From an uncultured Pelagibacteraceae bacterium (GTDB taxonomy: Bacteria > Pseudomonadota > Alphaproteobacteria > Pelagibacterales > Pelagibacteraceae): 64,000 bases of DNA. The stretch covers positions 1 to 64,000 of the forward strand of contig CACJLY010000001.1 in assembly GCA_902594335.1 (NCBI GenBank), given 5' to 3'. The notes under the pieces were generated by a model. That model did no database searches. It saw only the letters and a program-made list of their open reading frames with translations, and was not told the DNA's origin. Made by a program: the position numbers and the translations under genes. Below, one piece after another: positions 8,942 through 18,494 of this stretch; position 1 is the first letter of the stretch, and the number at the start of each line of letters is the position of its first letter.

Positions 8942-10387
8942 ATGAAAAACTTTTTTAGAAAAGTTGCTTTTGGTTTAAAACCTGATGAGAAAACTCCATC
9001 TGATCCATTAGTTTGGGCTCAAAAACAAGTTGAAACTATTCCCGAATTCAATTGGAAAGGAAAATATATTTTATCTGAAAAAGAGATGAGAAAGTATTGG
9101 ATTAAGTTTAGAGTAGAAGAAAATACAACATTAACAAAAAAATATAAAAATGATCCAGAAGGATTTAGAAGAGCAGAACGTCAATTAAAAAATGATGTTG
9201 GTAAAAAATTTTGGCCAAATAATGAAATTTGTATAAGACACGCAGAAGCTTTAAGAAGTGACCAACCAGTTCTTGCAAAGCTTTGGTACTTTTGGGGAAA
9301 TCATTTTACAATAAGTGATACTCAAACTTTGTCTTCTTTTTCAACTGGAGCTTATCAAAGAGAATTTTTAAGATCCAATATGAATAAAACATTTGAGACC
9401 ATGGTAAAAGAAGCCACTCTTGCTTGGCCAATGATAATGCATCTTGATAATAAAGATAATGTTGGTCCTAAATCAATTAGTGGAAAAGAAGATTGGAGAA
9501 GACAAAAAAAAAGACCAGCAACTTTAAATGAAAATCATGCTAGAGAATTAATGGAACTGCATACTATTTCTCCAGCTGGAGGATATACACAAGAGGATGT
9601 TATAGAGCTTGCAAAAATTATGACTGGTTGGAGACCTAAATGGACAAAGGGAAGAGAACATGGTCATGACGTATCATTTGACAGAGAAATACACGAACCA
9701 GGTAAGAAAAATGTATTAGGAAAAGTTTACAAAAGCGGAAAGAAAGGTATTAAGCTTGCAATTAAAGATTTAGTTAATCACCCGTCTTGTAGAGAGTTTA
9801 TATCAACAAAATTATGTAAATATTTAATTACTGACAATCCAACGCCTGAAATGATTGCACCAGTTATAAAAGCTTGGGAAAAATCAGACGGTCTCCTTCC
9901 AGAAGTTCATAAAGCTGCAATTAAAGTTGCATTTGAATACAATGATAAATATAGAAAATTTCAAAATCCAGAAAATTGGTGGTTAACTACAATTAATATG
10001 TCAGGTTCTAACTATAAATATCCTGTTAGTGAATATAAAATGAATCAATTTGTATTCGGTTTTAAACCATCTCATGAAATGAGATTTCCAAGTTGGTTAT
10101 TAGAAGATATTGGGTGTCATCCTTATAAGCAAAAACAGCCAAACGGATATTCAGACTTAGAAAAGGACTGGCTATCAACAGAGCTAGTTATTAGAAGATT
10201 AATTTATGCTAAAAAAGCATTCCATCAGTATAAAATAAGCGATCAAATCGATAATACTGTCCATGAAAGAATAATTCGTACTAACTTTGATAATCCTGAT
10301 AAAATTTTAAAAATTGTAGCAAGAGCTAAAACTAATGAAGAAAAACATATGATACTATTTAACTTACCAGAGGTATTAAAAGCATGA
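8942..10387 (+). CDS. DUF1800 domain-containing protein
   Basis: 481 residues, mostly helical and rich in W, H and charged residues. Recognisable DUF1800 stretches are KLWYFWGNHF, HLDNKDN, the conserved LNENHARELMELHTI, GYTQEDVIELAKIMTGWR and LNHP-like VNHPSCREFI. DUF1800 proteins are almost always encoded directly before a DUF1501 protein, as here (4-bp ATGA overlap). Their biochemical function is unknown. No N-terminal signal peptide is visible, so export alone or piggy-backing on the Tat-exported DUF1501 partner is possible (inference). Start ATG at 8942 is 18 bp after the GT2 stop. Confidence 0.85.
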   Translation: MKNFFRKVAFGLKPDEKTPSDPLVWAQKQVETIPEFNWKGKYILSEKEMRKYWIKFRVEENTTLTKKYKNDPEGFRRAERQLKNDVGKKFWPNNEICIRHAEALRSDQPVLAKLWYFWGNHFTISDTQTLSSFSTGAYQREFLRSNMNKTFETMVKEATLAWPMIMHLDNKDNVGPKSISGKEDWRRQKKRPATLNENHARELMELHTISPAGGYTQEDVIELAKIMTGWRPKWTKGREHGHDVSFDREIHEPGKKNVLGKVYKSGKKGIKLAIKDLVNHPSCREFISTKLCKYLITDNPTPEMIAPVIKAWEKSDGLLPEVHKAAIKVAFEYNDKYRKFQNPENWWLTTINMSGSNYKYPVSEYKMNQFVFGFKPSHEMRFPSWLLEDIGCHPYKQKQPNGYSDLEKDWLSTELVIRRLIYAKKAFHQYKISDQIDNTVHERIIRTNFDNPDKILKIVARAKTNEEKHMILFNLPEVLKA

Positions 10388-11556
10388 AAATATCAAGAAG
10401 AGATTTTTTAAAAGGTTCAGTAGCAACTACTTTATTTTTATCAGGATTTAATTTGCCTATCTTAGCCTCTTCATCTAGAAAGAAAAATCTAGTAGTTATT
10501 ATGCTTAGGGGAGGAATGGATGGACTTTGTGCAGTACCCGTAATCGGAGATAAAAATTTTGAAAAAAGAAGAAGGAATATTTTAATCGAAAACACAATTA
10601 AGCTAGACTCAGATTTCGCTTTGCATCCAAAACTAAAAACTTTTCATAGTTGTTGGCAGGAAAATACAGGGGCTATAGTCCACGCTACTAGTATTCCGTA
10701 CACAGCAAGATCTCACTTTGAAGGTCAAAACCTAATGGAGTCTGGCGGAAGAACTCCATATAAAGAAAAGACAGGTTGGGTAGGAAGAGCTATGAAATTA
10801 GCTAAACTTCAAGGAGAAGGATTGGCATTATCTTTACCCATGCCGCTTTTATTAAGAGGAGTTCCTAAAAATAATAATTATTTTCCATCAGATGGAAAAC
10901 TTCCAAGAGAAGATACATTAAATTTGCTACAATCTATATATGCAGATAGCTCAGAAGAAGAGTTAATGGATATGATGAAATACATAAAAAGACGAAAAAA
11001 TGAAGAGATGATGGCTGGGTACTCTAGCAATTGGGATAAAAGAGAAAATAACAATCTTTCAAAACAAGCTGCTGTATATTTAAGAAAACTAAATGGGCCA
11101 AAAGTTGCAGTGTTTGAGGTAAATGGTTTTGATACACATACGGCACAAGGTGGAGTAAACGGTACGCATACGAAATGTTTAGTTGAAATGGATGACATTA
11201 TAAAAAATTTAAAAGCTGAACTTAAAGATTCATATAAAGATACGTTGATACTTACAGTTACTGAGTTTGGAAGAACCATAAAACAAAACGGTGGTAATGG
11301 GACTGAGCACGGTTATGGGACAGCAATATTTATGGCTGGTGGATTAATTAAGAAAAGCCAAGTGCATACTGACTGGCCAGGTTTAAAAAAGAAAGAGCTT
11401 TTTGAAGGCAGAGATCTTAATGTAACATTAGATGCTAGATCTGTTTATGCATCAGCCATGTCTACTGTTTTTGATATTGATTTTAAAAGAATTCAGAAAG
11501 AAGTTTTCTGGGGAGATGAACTTCAAAACTTATCAGATAAATTATTTAAAGCATGA
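10384..11556 (+). CDS. DUF1501 protein with Tat signal peptide
   Basis: 390 residues. The N-terminus MKISRRDFLKGS is a textbook twin-arginine signal, followed by a hydrophobic stretch to about residue 30, so it is exported folded to the periplasm or cell surface. The body belongs to the sulfatase/alkaline-phosphatase-like DUF1501 fold: VVIMLRGGMDGLCAVP near the N-terminus, GFDTHTAQ in the middle, and TVTEFGRTIKQNGGNGTEHG near residue 305, holding candidate metal ligands (Asp, His, Glu, His). It overlaps DUF1800 by 4 bp and the next gene by 4 bp (ATGA). The enzyme activity of the family has not been established. Confidence 0.87.
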   Translation: MKISRRDFLKGSVATTLFLSGFNLPILASSSRKKNLVVIMLRGGMDGLCAVPVIGDKNFEKRRRNILIENTIKLDSDFALHPKLKTFHSCWQENTGAIVHATSIPYTARSHFEGQNLMESGGRTPYKEKTGWVGRAMKLAKLQGEGLALSLPMPLLLRGVPKNNNYFPSDGKLPREDTLNLLQSIYADSSEEELMDMMKYIKRRKNEEMMAGYSSNWDKRENNNLSKQAAVYLRKLNGPKVAVFEVNGFDTHTAQGGVNGTHTKCLVEMDDIIKNLKAELKDSYKDTLILTVTEFGRTIKQNGGNGTEHGYGTAIFMAGGLIKKSQVHTDWPGLKKKELFEGRDLNVTLDARSVYASAMSTVFDIDFKRIQKEVFWGDELQNLSDKLFKA

Positions 11557-12515
11557 CAAAAAAACTCTTTTTAATTTTATTATCTCTTGTTTTAATCTCA
11601 ACATATTCCCACGCTTCTGAAAATCCATACAAATTTTTAAAAAAAGAGATTTTGATTGGTAAAGCTAAGAAAGAACTGACTAATGATAGTAGGTCAATAC
11701 CAAAGAAGAAAGCTTTGGCTATTTATGAAGATGAAGACGGTAAAGCAATAAAAATCACACTGGATACTAAATTTAAAGGAAACAAAAAAGATTGGGAAAG
11801 AACAGGTGAAAGGAATCAAAGATGGGAAATGGCAAACAAAAAAAGACCAAGAAAATTTAAAAAGCCAGTATATGTAAAATATACATTTAAGTTAAATGAG
11901 TTTCCAACTCATCCTGCGGTTGGAGGTAGTCTTCTTCAAGTTATTGCAAACAAAGGAGAGTCTAGAATTTTACCTTGGATGAAATTACAATTTAGAGGTA
12001 GTCAAGTTTTACATCAAATAAACTTCACAAAAGAAGTTTTTTATTTAAAAGGAGATCCAGAAAATTCTAATTTTGATAAAGTTCAATATTTATTTCCTTT
12101 AGGACTTGTTGATGATTTTAAAAATTATAGAACATTAAGTTTAAAAATTTTAGCTTCAAAAGAGAATAATGGAGAATTGATAGGTTGGCTTGATAATAAA
12201 AAAGTTTTTGAGATTTATGGCCCTAATTTTACAATAGGCAATGGTCACACATTCAAATGGGGTTTCTATAGATGGCTTAAAGATGCATTTTTAAATGAAA
12301 CTCCTACACAATCTTTAACAGTAAAAGAATTTGGTTATAGTGATAAATGTGAGGAAATTTTAGATAAAGAAAAATGTTCCTACCTATCAGAAAGCAAAGA
12401 GTCTGTTTCCTATGTAAGATACAGAAAAAGTAGTTATAGGATGCCTACATATGGAAAAAAAATTACTAAATCAATCAAATGGAAAAAGCCTTTACCAGAA
12501 ATCAAAATAAATTAA
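11553..12515 (+). CDS. Secreted polysaccharide-lyase-like protein (heparin lyase I / PL20 fold)
   Basis: 320 residues with a Sec signal peptide (about residues 1-21, ending YSHASEN). The C-terminal half reads like the jelly-roll of the Polysacc_lyase family: basic RQ/R-W stretch early (ERTGERNQRWEM), a beta-rich core with LPWMKLQFRG, then GWLDNKKVFEIYGPN and TFKWGFYRW, the WLDG...GP...FK-G-YR pattern seen in those lyases. It would cleave or bind an acidic glycan outside the cytoplasm. Family assignment is from remembered motif patterns and moderately certain; substrate unknown. It overlaps DUF1501 by 4 bp and is 3 bp from the next gene. Confidence 0.6.
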   Translation: MTKKLFLILLSLVLISTYSHASENPYKFLKKEILIGKAKKELTNDSRSIPKKKALAIYEDEDGKAIKITLDTKFKGNKKDWERTGERNQRWEMANKKRPRKFKKPVYVKYTFKLNEFPTHPAVGGSLLQVIANKGESRILPWMKLQFRGSQVLHQINFTKEVFYLKGDPENSNFDKVQYLFPLGLVDDFKNYRTLSLKILASKENNGELIGWLDNKKVFEIYGPNFTIGNGHTFKWGFYRWLKDAFLNETPTQSLTVKEFGYSDKCEEILDKEKCSYLSESKESVSYVRYRKSSYRMPTYGKKITKSIKWKKPLPEIKIN

Positions 12516-12518
12516 TTA

Positions 12519-13529
12519 ATGAAAAAATTATTAACAATTTTATTATCACTCTTATTTTTGACTAATTTTGCAAATTCACAATCTAGATTTGGTGAATTAA
12601 CTGAAATGAGAGACAAAAAAATGCGTGGCAAAGATGGACAATGGGTTAGACCTCATCCAGGACCCTTTGTATGGAATCACATAGAAAGCGAAAAGGGTAA
12701 ATTTTTTTGGGAAGATGTAGATAAATACGTCGTATATGCTCAGGAACACAACCAAACAATATTAGCAACCATCTGGCCTCATACAAATTGGGATCAAAAA
12801 TCTTGTAAAAGAAAAAAGACCAGAAGTCCGTTTGGAAAACATTTTACAAAGTATTTAAGTAAACCTTGTTCAATGGAAAATTATAAGACTTTTCTTGTAA
12901 AATTAGTTGACCGTTATGATGGAGACGGTTCAAATGATATGGCTGGATTAACAAAACCAATCAAATATTGGGACGTAATGAATGAACCTGAGTTTGATAT
13001 GTTTTTTAGGGGAAGTGAGGATGATTTTGTTGAAATTTTTAATTTTTCTTCAAAAGTGATTAAAGAACAGCAACCAGATGCAGTTATTGTTATGGCTGGT
13101 GCTGCAGGAATGTTTCCAGAAAATAAAAAATACTGGAAATCAGCTTTGCCAAAAATTAAGGATCATTTTGATATTGCAAACATTCACCATATAAGTGGTC
13201 CAGATGGTCAGTGTGATAAACAGCTTTGGGTTGATGAATTTGCAGATTTGTTAAAAAGCGTTGATATTGATAAGCCAATTTGGTTGACAGAGGCTATGAC
13301 CTGTGGTCCTCCGATAAAAGCTTATGTAAATGCTTTTCTAAATGGCGCTGAATTAATCATTGATGTAGGTGTAAACGCACCAGGTAAAAAAATGTCAAAG
13401 AAAAGTAGAAAAAAATTAAACGAATTTATATCTGAGTACGATGGCTTTACATCAATAAAATCTCTTTCAAATGAAGAAGTAGAGTTTACTTATAAAGATG
13501 GTTCAACAAAAAATTTAAATTTAAAATAA
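12519..13529 (+). CDS. Secreted glycoside hydrolase-like TIM-barrel protein (clan GH-A type)
   Basis: 336 residues with a signal peptide (about 1-20). The clan GH-A signature is visible: KYWDVMNEPEF with N155-E156 as candidate acid/base, NIHHISG on the following strand, and IWLTEAMTCG with E258 as candidate nucleophile. N-terminal FVWNHIESEKGKFFWEDVD resembles GH10/GH39/GH5-like barrels that begin with a W-x-x-IE-x-KG-x-F-x-W motif. Length fits a single barrel. It is the last gene of the compact run beginning at 6638 and is convergent with umuC (5 bp gap). The substrate is unknown but probably the same glycan as the adjacent lyase-like protein. Confidence 0.7.
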   Translation: MKKLLTILLSLLFLTNFANSQSRFGELTEMRDKKMRGKDGQWVRPHPGPFVWNHIESEKGKFFWEDVDKYVVYAQEHNQTILATIWPHTNWDQKSCKRKKTRSPFGKHFTKYLSKPCSMENYKTFLVKLVDRYDGDGSNDMAGLTKPIKYWDVMNEPEFDMFFRGSEDDFVEIFNFSSKVIKEQQPDAVIVMAGAAGMFPENKKYWKSALPKIKDHFDIANIHHISGPDGQCDKQLWVDEFADLLKSVDIDKPIWLTEAMTCGPPIKAYVNAFLNGAELIIDVGVNAPGKKMSKKSRKKLNEFISEYDGFTSIKSLSNEEVEFTYKDGSTKNLNLK

Positions 13530-13534
13530 GTAAA

Positions 13535-14812
13535 TTAAGCCCTAATAGTTGGTAGCAAGTAGAAATCTGCAGTATCTATTTTAGATGAATGCTCTCTTCT
13601 CATATTCCATCTTTTTTGAACACCAGCGCTAGCAAGACTTAACGTAGATCTTCCGTACCGGTAGTTAGTATTATCAATAGACTTCATTAAACCCTTAATT
13701 TTCTCGTCTTTTTCAGAATAAAATAGGTTCTTACTACGATCTTCATTGGATAAACCAGTAAGCATTACTCCTGCTTTTTGATAACGATAACCATTTTTAA
13801 AGATAGAGTCTAAAGCAACCAAGGCAGTTTTAACTATTTCAATACTATTATTCGTTGCAATTGCAAAATCTATGGTCTTTGAGTTTGAATAATATCCAAA
13901 TCTACTTTGAAAAGGACTTGTTCTAACAAAAACAGTAATTGATTTTGCAATTAAAGACTCAGATCTTATTTTTTCAGATGCATTTAAACAATAGTTTGCA
14001 ACCGCTTCTTTTAATTCCTGATATTTTTCAATTCTTTGACCAAAAGAACGAGATACAACACAACTTTTTCTTTTTGATTGTGTTGTCTCAATATCAATAC
14101 AAGGAACTCCTCTTAGTTCCATTGCAGTTCTTGAACCTAAAACATTAGAATTTTTCTTTATCCACGTATTAGATTTATTTTTTAGTTGCTTCGCATTATA
14201 AATTCCATTTTTGTGATAAAATTTTGTTAATTGTCTTCCAACACCCCATACATCATTAATTTCAACTTTTTCTAATATGGGATCAATATTTTCAATTCCT
14301 ATTAAACTTGTTACACCTGATTTTTTTTTCTTAGCAATATGATTTGCAACCTTGCTTAAAGTTTTTGTTTTAGCAATCCCGATACTAGTTGGAATACCTG
14401 TCCATTTTAAAACTGTCTCTCTGATTTCTCTTCCAACTTTTTCAACTTCATTATCTGGAAAATTTGATAAATCTAGAAATGCTTCATCGATAGAATAAAC
14501 TTCAATAGCAGAATTAAATCTTTTCAGTGTTCTCATTACTCTTCTAGATAAATCTCCGTATAAAGAATAATTAGAAGAAAAAACATTAACTTTATTTTTA
14601 ATAATAATATCTTTTGCTTTAAAGTAAGGTTCTCCCATTTTAATACCCAACGCTTTAGCTTCAGTTGATCTTGAAATTATACAACCATCATTGTTAGATA
14701 AAACTACAACAGGTTTTTTTCTTATTTTAGGATTGAATAATCTTTCACAAGAAACGTAAAAAGAGTTACAATCAATAAGTGCTATTTTTTTAGTATACTG
14801 AATGGATGACAT
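13535..14812 (-). CDS. umuC: DNA polymerase V catalytic subunit UmuC
   Basis: 425 residues, the usual UmuC length. Y-family polymerase catalytic motifs are [14 protein letters not shown] (first Asp, steric-gate region), then [10 protein letters not shown] with the D-E pair, followed by the thumb and little-finger domains. With processed UmuD it performs error-prone translesion synthesis after DNA damage. Its ATG lies 23 bp inside umuD on the same strand, so the two are co-transcribed and translationally coupled, under the LexA-like box upstream of umuD. Confidence 0.95.
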   Translation of the reverse strand: MSSIQYTKKIALIDCNSFYVSCERLFNPKIRKKPVVVLSNNDGCIISRSTEAKALGIKMGEPYFKAKDIIIKNKVNVFSSNYSLYGDLSRRVMRTLKRFNSAIEVYSIDEAFLDLSNFPDNEVEKVGREIRETVLKWTGIPTSIGIAKTKTLSKVANHIAKKKKSGVTSLIGIENIDPILEKVEINDVWGVGRQLTKFYHKNGIYNAKQLKNKSNTWIKKNSNVLGSRTAMELRGVPCIDIETTQSKRKSCVVSRSFGQRIEKYQELKEAVANYCLNASEKIRSESLIAKSITVFVRTSPFQSRFGYYSNSKTIDFAIATNNSIEIVKTALVALDSIFKNGYRYQKAGVMLTGLSNEDRSKNLFYSEKDEKIKGLMKSIDNTNYRYGRSTLSLASAGVQKRWNMRREHSSKIDTADFYLLPTIRA

Positions 14813-15185
14813 AAGTTACAACTCCCCAAATAAATATATCTTCATCTTCATTAATTAAAATTCGATCTGTAAATTCTTTAGAACCTGATGTTAAAAATTT
14901 TTTATCTCTTTCTTGAACTAAACTTTTAACAACTAGTTCATCATGAACATTTGCAATAACTGTTGAGAAGTTTTTTGGTGTTAAACTTTTATCAACAACT
15001 AATAGATCGCCATCATTAATTCCAACATCCACCATTGATTTTCCTTGAACTCTTATGATGAAAGTTGCTGGAACATTCTTGATTAAATGAACATTTAAAT
15101 CGATGTCTTCCTCAATATAGTCCGTAGCAGGGGATGGAAAACCCGCGCCAGCTTTATGTAAATAGTAAGGTATCGTTAGCTTCAT
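14790..15185 (-). CDS. umuD: UmuD, self-cleaving S24 peptidase subunit of Pol V
   Basis: 131 residues, slightly shorter than the usual ~139. The self-cleavage region [10 protein letters not shown] puts the scissile bond at A14-G15. The catalytic dyad is S50 (in VQGKSMVD) and K87 (in HDELVVKSL). RecA filaments trigger cleavage to the active UmuD' form. The arm in front of the cleavage site is only 14 residues, about ten shorter than in E. coli, so the full-length checkpoint form may be reduced. A GAAC-N7-GAAC box lies five bases upstream of the ATG. Confidence 0.93.
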   Translation of the reverse strand: MKLTIPYYLHKAGAGFPSPATDYIEEDIDLNVHLIKNVPATFIIRVQGKSMVDVGINDGDLLVVDKSLTPKNFSTVIANVHDELVVKSLVQERDKKFLTSGSKEFTDRILINEDEDIFIWGVVTYVIHSVY

Positions 15186-15189
15186 AAAT

Positions 15190-15204
15190 GTTCTTATTTT
15201 GTTC
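15190..15204 (-). promoter_or_regulatory. LexA (SOS) box of umuDC
   Basis: On the minus strand GAACAAAATAAGAAC matches GAAC-N7-GAAC (equivalent to GTTC-N7-GTTC), the direct-repeat LexA operator known in alphaproteobacteria, with both half-sites perfect. It sits 5-19 bases before the umuD start codon, where bound LexA would block transcription or early elongation. A near-identical element precedes recA at 18495. Confidence 0.8.
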
Positions 15205-15351
15205 TAATTAATATCTAAGTTATTCAATAGTGTCAATCAGGTTGTATTTTGAGTCTGTAACTGAATCAAAAGTGAATCAAAACGTGAACATCAAAACTAT
15301 ATTTAGTATACTTGTGGATAACTTTAACCATAAATAGTTTAAACATAAAAA

Positions 15352-15834
15352 ATGGAAAAAAACGAAAGCTTAACTGGAAGATGTATTTGTGGTCAGGTTA
15401 AATATAGAATTACTGAGAAACCTTTATTCACGCAAGCTTGCCATTGCAAAGATTGTAAAATTATAACTGGGTCTTCTTATGTTATTAATACTAGCGTTCT
15501 AGACAATACTTTAATTATAGAGGGTAATATTTCGTCAACTGAACTTAAAACAGGTAGTGGAGCTACCTCAAGAGCTTATTTTTGTAACAAATGTGGTACT
15601 TATATTTATACAGATTATGCTACGGCAGTTGGTCGATCAACAGTTAGAACTAAAACTTTAGATGATTCAGAAAACTTTCCTCCTGAAGCGCATATATTTA
15701 CAAAAGATAAAGATCCATGGTTAAAACTTACTGATGATGCAAATTGTTTTGAAAAAATGTATGATTTAAAAAATACTTGGCCAAAAGAAAGTTACGAAAG
15801 ATATAAAAATTATTTAAAAGATAATAAAAGATAA
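15352..15834 (+). CDS. GFA/CENP-V family zinc protein
   Basis: 160 residues. Cysteine pattern CICGQVKY at the N-terminus, ACHCKDCK about residue 30-37, and YFCNKCGTYIY near residue 80 is the glutathione-dependent formaldehyde-activating enzyme (GFA, Mss4-like) zinc fold. Members bind two zincs. Only a few have been shown to act on S-hydroxymethyl-glutathione, so the reaction is uncertain. A second, shorter GFA protein follows in tandem after 19 bp. The upstream 166-bp region is shared with divergent umuD. Confidence 0.85.
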   Translation: MEKNESLTGRCICGQVKYRITEKPLFTQACHCKDCKIITGSSYVINTSVLDNTLIIEGNISSTELKTGSGATSRAYFCNKCGTYIYTDYATAVGRSTVRTKTLDDSENFPPEAHIFTKDKDPWLKLTDDANCFEKMYDLKNTWPKESYERYKNYLKDNKR

Positions 15835-15853
15835 ATTTTTAGGAGATTAAAAT

Positions 15854-16222
15854 ATGAAAAAATTATCCTGTCATTGTGGTGCAATAGAAGCAGAAGTTAA
15901 GATGCCTTTGGGTGGTATTGAAAAAATCATGCGTTGCAATTGTTCAATTTGCAAAAAAAAAGGTTACATTATTGGAGTGCTTGGTCCTGATGATTTCAAA
16001 CTTATAAAAGGAGAGGATAAGTTATCACTTTATCAGTTTTATACTAATACCGCCAAACATTACTTTTGTTCAATTTGTGGAATTCATACTCATAACAGAC
16101 CTAGAAGTAATCCTAAAATATTTGGTGTAAATATTGCTTGTATAGAAGGTGTGGAGCCATTTGAAATTGAAGATGTGCCAGTGAACGATGGCAAAAATCA
16201 TCCTTTAGATCAAAAACAATAA
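15854..16222 (+). CDS. GFA/CENP-V family zinc protein, short paralogue
   Basis: 122 residues with the same zinc pattern as the preceding gene: SCHCGAIEAEV, MRCNCSICKKKGY and YFCSICGIHTHNR. AGGAG at 15840-15844 sits nine bases before the ATG, a good ribosome binding site. The tandem pair may be a duplicated C1/thiol-adduct detoxification module, but neither substrate can be read from sequence. Confidence 0.85.
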   Translation: MKKLSCHCGAIEAEVKMPLGGIEKIMRCNCSICKKKGYIIGVLGPDDFKLIKGEDKLSLYQFYTNTAKHYFCSICGIHTHNRPRSNPKIFGVNIACIEGVEPFEIEDVPVNDGKNHPLDQKQ

Positions 16223-16229
16223 ATTTTTT

Positions 16230-17156
16230 ATGCAATCAATTACTGAGTGTTATAAGAAAGTTAGTAAAGACTGTTTTAAGTTTATAAGATCTCAAGAAAC
16301 ATCAAAAGAAAAATTTAAAAATAAAGAAAAGATGATTAAATCTTTTCTAATTCCAATTAGTTTCTGGATTTCAAACAGAACAAATAAATCTAAACCTTAC
16401 TTAATAGGCTTAGCAGGAGGTCAAGGGACTGGTAAAACAACGATTAGCTCAATATTAAAAATTATTTTAACGAAATATTTTAAGTTAAATGTTTTTAAAA
16501 TCTCAATTGACGATTTGTATAAAACTCGAAAAGATAGAGTAAAATTGTCAAAAAAAATTCATCCCTTTTTAATGACCAGAGGTGTTCCAGGTACTCATGA
16601 CTTAAATTTTATCTTTGATCTTCTTAAAAAAACAAAAGAAAAACCATTCAATCAACAGAGACTTCCTAAATTTAATAAGGCAATAGATGATAGATTGAAA
16701 AGAAATTCCTGGTATCTAGTTAAAAAGGTACCAGATGTTATAATCTTTGAAGGATGGTGTGTAGGTGCTAGAGCAGAAAAAAATGCAACTTTAAAAAAAT
16801 CGATTAATTCTCTTGAAAGAACAGCAGATAAAAATTTAAGATGGAGGAAATATGTAAATGGTCAACTTCAAACAAAATATAAAAAATTATTTTCTAAATT
16901 AGACTGTTTGTTATTTTTAAAAGCTGGAAATTTCAAATTATTGCAGACCTGGAGACTTAAACAGGAGGCGTTACTAAAATTAAACTCAAAAAATAAAGTA
17001 AATAGTAAGGTTATGAGCAAAAACGAGGTATTAACTTTTATGCAAACTTACCAAAGGGTCACACAAAATATGTTTAAATTTGCTCCAAAATATTCTTCAA
17101 TTGTATTAAATTTAAATAGAAATCATCAAATTAAATCAATAAAATATAATCAATGA
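16230..17156 (+). CDS. D-glycerate 3-kinase-like P-loop kinase
   Basis: 308 residues. Walker A GLAGGQGTGKTT (about residues 60-71), SIDDLYKTRKDR, TRGVPGTHDLNF and IFEGWCVGAR are the signature series of the plant/yeast GLYK-type kinase family, which is related to phosphoribulokinase and uridine kinase. Such an enzyme would phosphorylate D-glycerate to 3-phosphoglycerate, returning glycolate or glyoxylate carbon to central metabolism. The specific substrate is inferred from family. It overlaps the TolC-family gene by 4 bp (ATGA). Confidence 0.75.
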   Translation: MQSITECYKKVSKDCFKFIRSQETSKEKFKNKEKMIKSFLIPISFWISNRTNKSKPYLIGLAGGQGTGKTTISSILKIILTKYFKLNVFKISIDDLYKTRKDRVKLSKKIHPFLMTRGVPGTHDLNFIFDLLKKTKEKPFNQQRLPKFNKAIDDRLKRNSWYLVKKVPDVIIFEGWCVGARAEKNATLKKSINSLERTADKNLRWRKYVNGQLQTKYKKLFSKLDCLLFLKAGNFKLLQTWRLKQEALLKLNSKNKVNSKVMSKNEVLTFMQTYQRVTQNMFKFAPKYSSIVLNLNRNHQIKSIKYNQ

Positions 17157-18451
17157 AAATAATCACTCAAATCACTTTTTGCTTAATAGCTTTTATACTG
17201 CCAGTAAATGCTGCAACTTTGAGTGATGCATTAAAACAGACCTACCAGAACAATTTAGAGCTTAAAGCTGAGAGAAAAAATTTAGAAGTTCAAAAGGAAG
17301 TCTTAAATATTTCTAAAAGTGATTTTTTTCCAACTTTGACTCTTTCAGGTACTAAAAGTTTTGAAGATACCAATAAACTTACAAATCAAAATGGTACTGA
17401 TGCTTCTATTACAAATACAAATCCAATGACATCATCTGTAAAATTAGAGCAAACACTGTTAGATGGTAAGGGTAGAGACTCTGCATACGAAAAAAGTAAA
17501 TTAGGACTTAACCTCTCTGAAGCAAAACTTATTAAAAAAGAGCAAGAGGTATTTTTAAAAGCCATTGAGGCTTATACAGGTTTAATCCTTGCTTATGAAA
17601 AACTAAGTATTAATGAAGAAAATGTTAATCTTCTGCAAAGACAATTTGAAATTGATAATGCAAGACTTTCAAGAGCTCAAATAACAGCAACTGATTTAGC
17701 CCAATCACAATCTTCTTTAGCTGGAGCGCAAGCAGGTTATATTGGAGCACAAAATAGTATTGTAACAAGCAAGTTAGCTTATGAAAATATTATTGGGCCA
17801 ATCAATATTAATGAAAAGTTAAAAAAGATATACAATGCAGATGTTTCAATTCCATCAAGTCTAGCTGAAGCAAAAAAAACATCTGAACAAAAAAGCCCAG
17901 AACTAATTATTGCAGATATTGAATATGGACAATCAGAGTTAGATGTGAAGATTGCTCGTTCAGATCTTTCTCCAACCGCAAAACTGTCATTAGAGAGAAC
18001 TTATGTTGATGATTTGAGTGCAACTTACGATGAAAGAGAAAAAGATGTTCTTCAAGCAACTGTAAGTTGGCCTTTTCAGTTTGGTGGAAAAAATAGATCT
18101 AATGTTAATAAAAATCTTCAAGTGAAAGGTATGAAAAAATTATTACTTGAAAATGCATATAGAAATAACACACAGTCAGTAACGGCAGCTTGGTCGACAT
18201 TAGAGTCATCAAAGAGTTTTCTAAGAGCTGTACAGTCACAAGTTAAAGCTGCAGAAATAGCAAACGAGGGAATTAGCTTTGAATATGAGAGTGGGCTGAA
18301 CAGATCTACTTTTGATGTCCTTCAATCAAGATCAAATCTAATAAATGCTAAAATAAATCTAGCTGAGGCTGAGAGAAACTATCTTTTAGCTCAATACAGA
18401 TTAATAAAGTCAGTTGGCCTACTTAATAGCGAATACTTAAAACTTAGATAA
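17153..18451 (+). CDS. TolC family outer membrane efflux protein
   Basis: 432 residues with a signal peptide (about 1-20, ending PVNAATLSDAL). Two long helical repeats alternate with beta segments, with the family's NxxLxxxR-like openings and the C-terminal EAERNYLLAQYRLIKSVG. It forms the trimeric outer-membrane duct for type I secretion or RND/ABC efflux. No partner pump is adjacent; the co-transcribed upstream gene is a metabolic kinase. Length is typical of proteobacterial TolC cores. Confidence 0.9.
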   Translation: MKIITQITFCLIAFILPVNAATLSDALKQTYQNNLELKAERKNLEVQKEVLNISKSDFFPTLTLSGTKSFEDTNKLTNQNGTDASITNTNPMTSSVKLEQTLLDGKGRDSAYEKSKLGLNLSEAKLIKKEQEVFLKAIEAYTGLILAYEKLSINEENVNLLQRQFEIDNARLSRAQITATDLAQSQSSLAGAQAGYIGAQNSIVTSKLAYENIIGPININEKLKKIYNADVSIPSSLAEAKKTSEQKSPELIIADIEYGQSELDVKIARSDLSPTAKLSLERTYVDDLSATYDEREKDVLQATVSWPFQFGGKNRSNVNKNLQVKGMKKLLLENAYRNNTQSVTAAWSTLESSKSFLRAVQSQVKAAEIANEGISFEYESGLNRSTFDVLQSRSNLINAKINLAEAERNYLLAQYRLIKSVGLLNSEYLKLR

Positions 18452-18494
18452 ATAGGGATTTCTAGCACTAATTTTAAAAAAATATTGCCAATGA

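Noticed and set aside
10878..11279. 133-residue minus-strand frame opposite DUF1501
   Set aside because: Shadow of a strongly supported gene; serine/phenylalanine-rich composition typical of antisense frames of lysine/glutamate-rich proteins.
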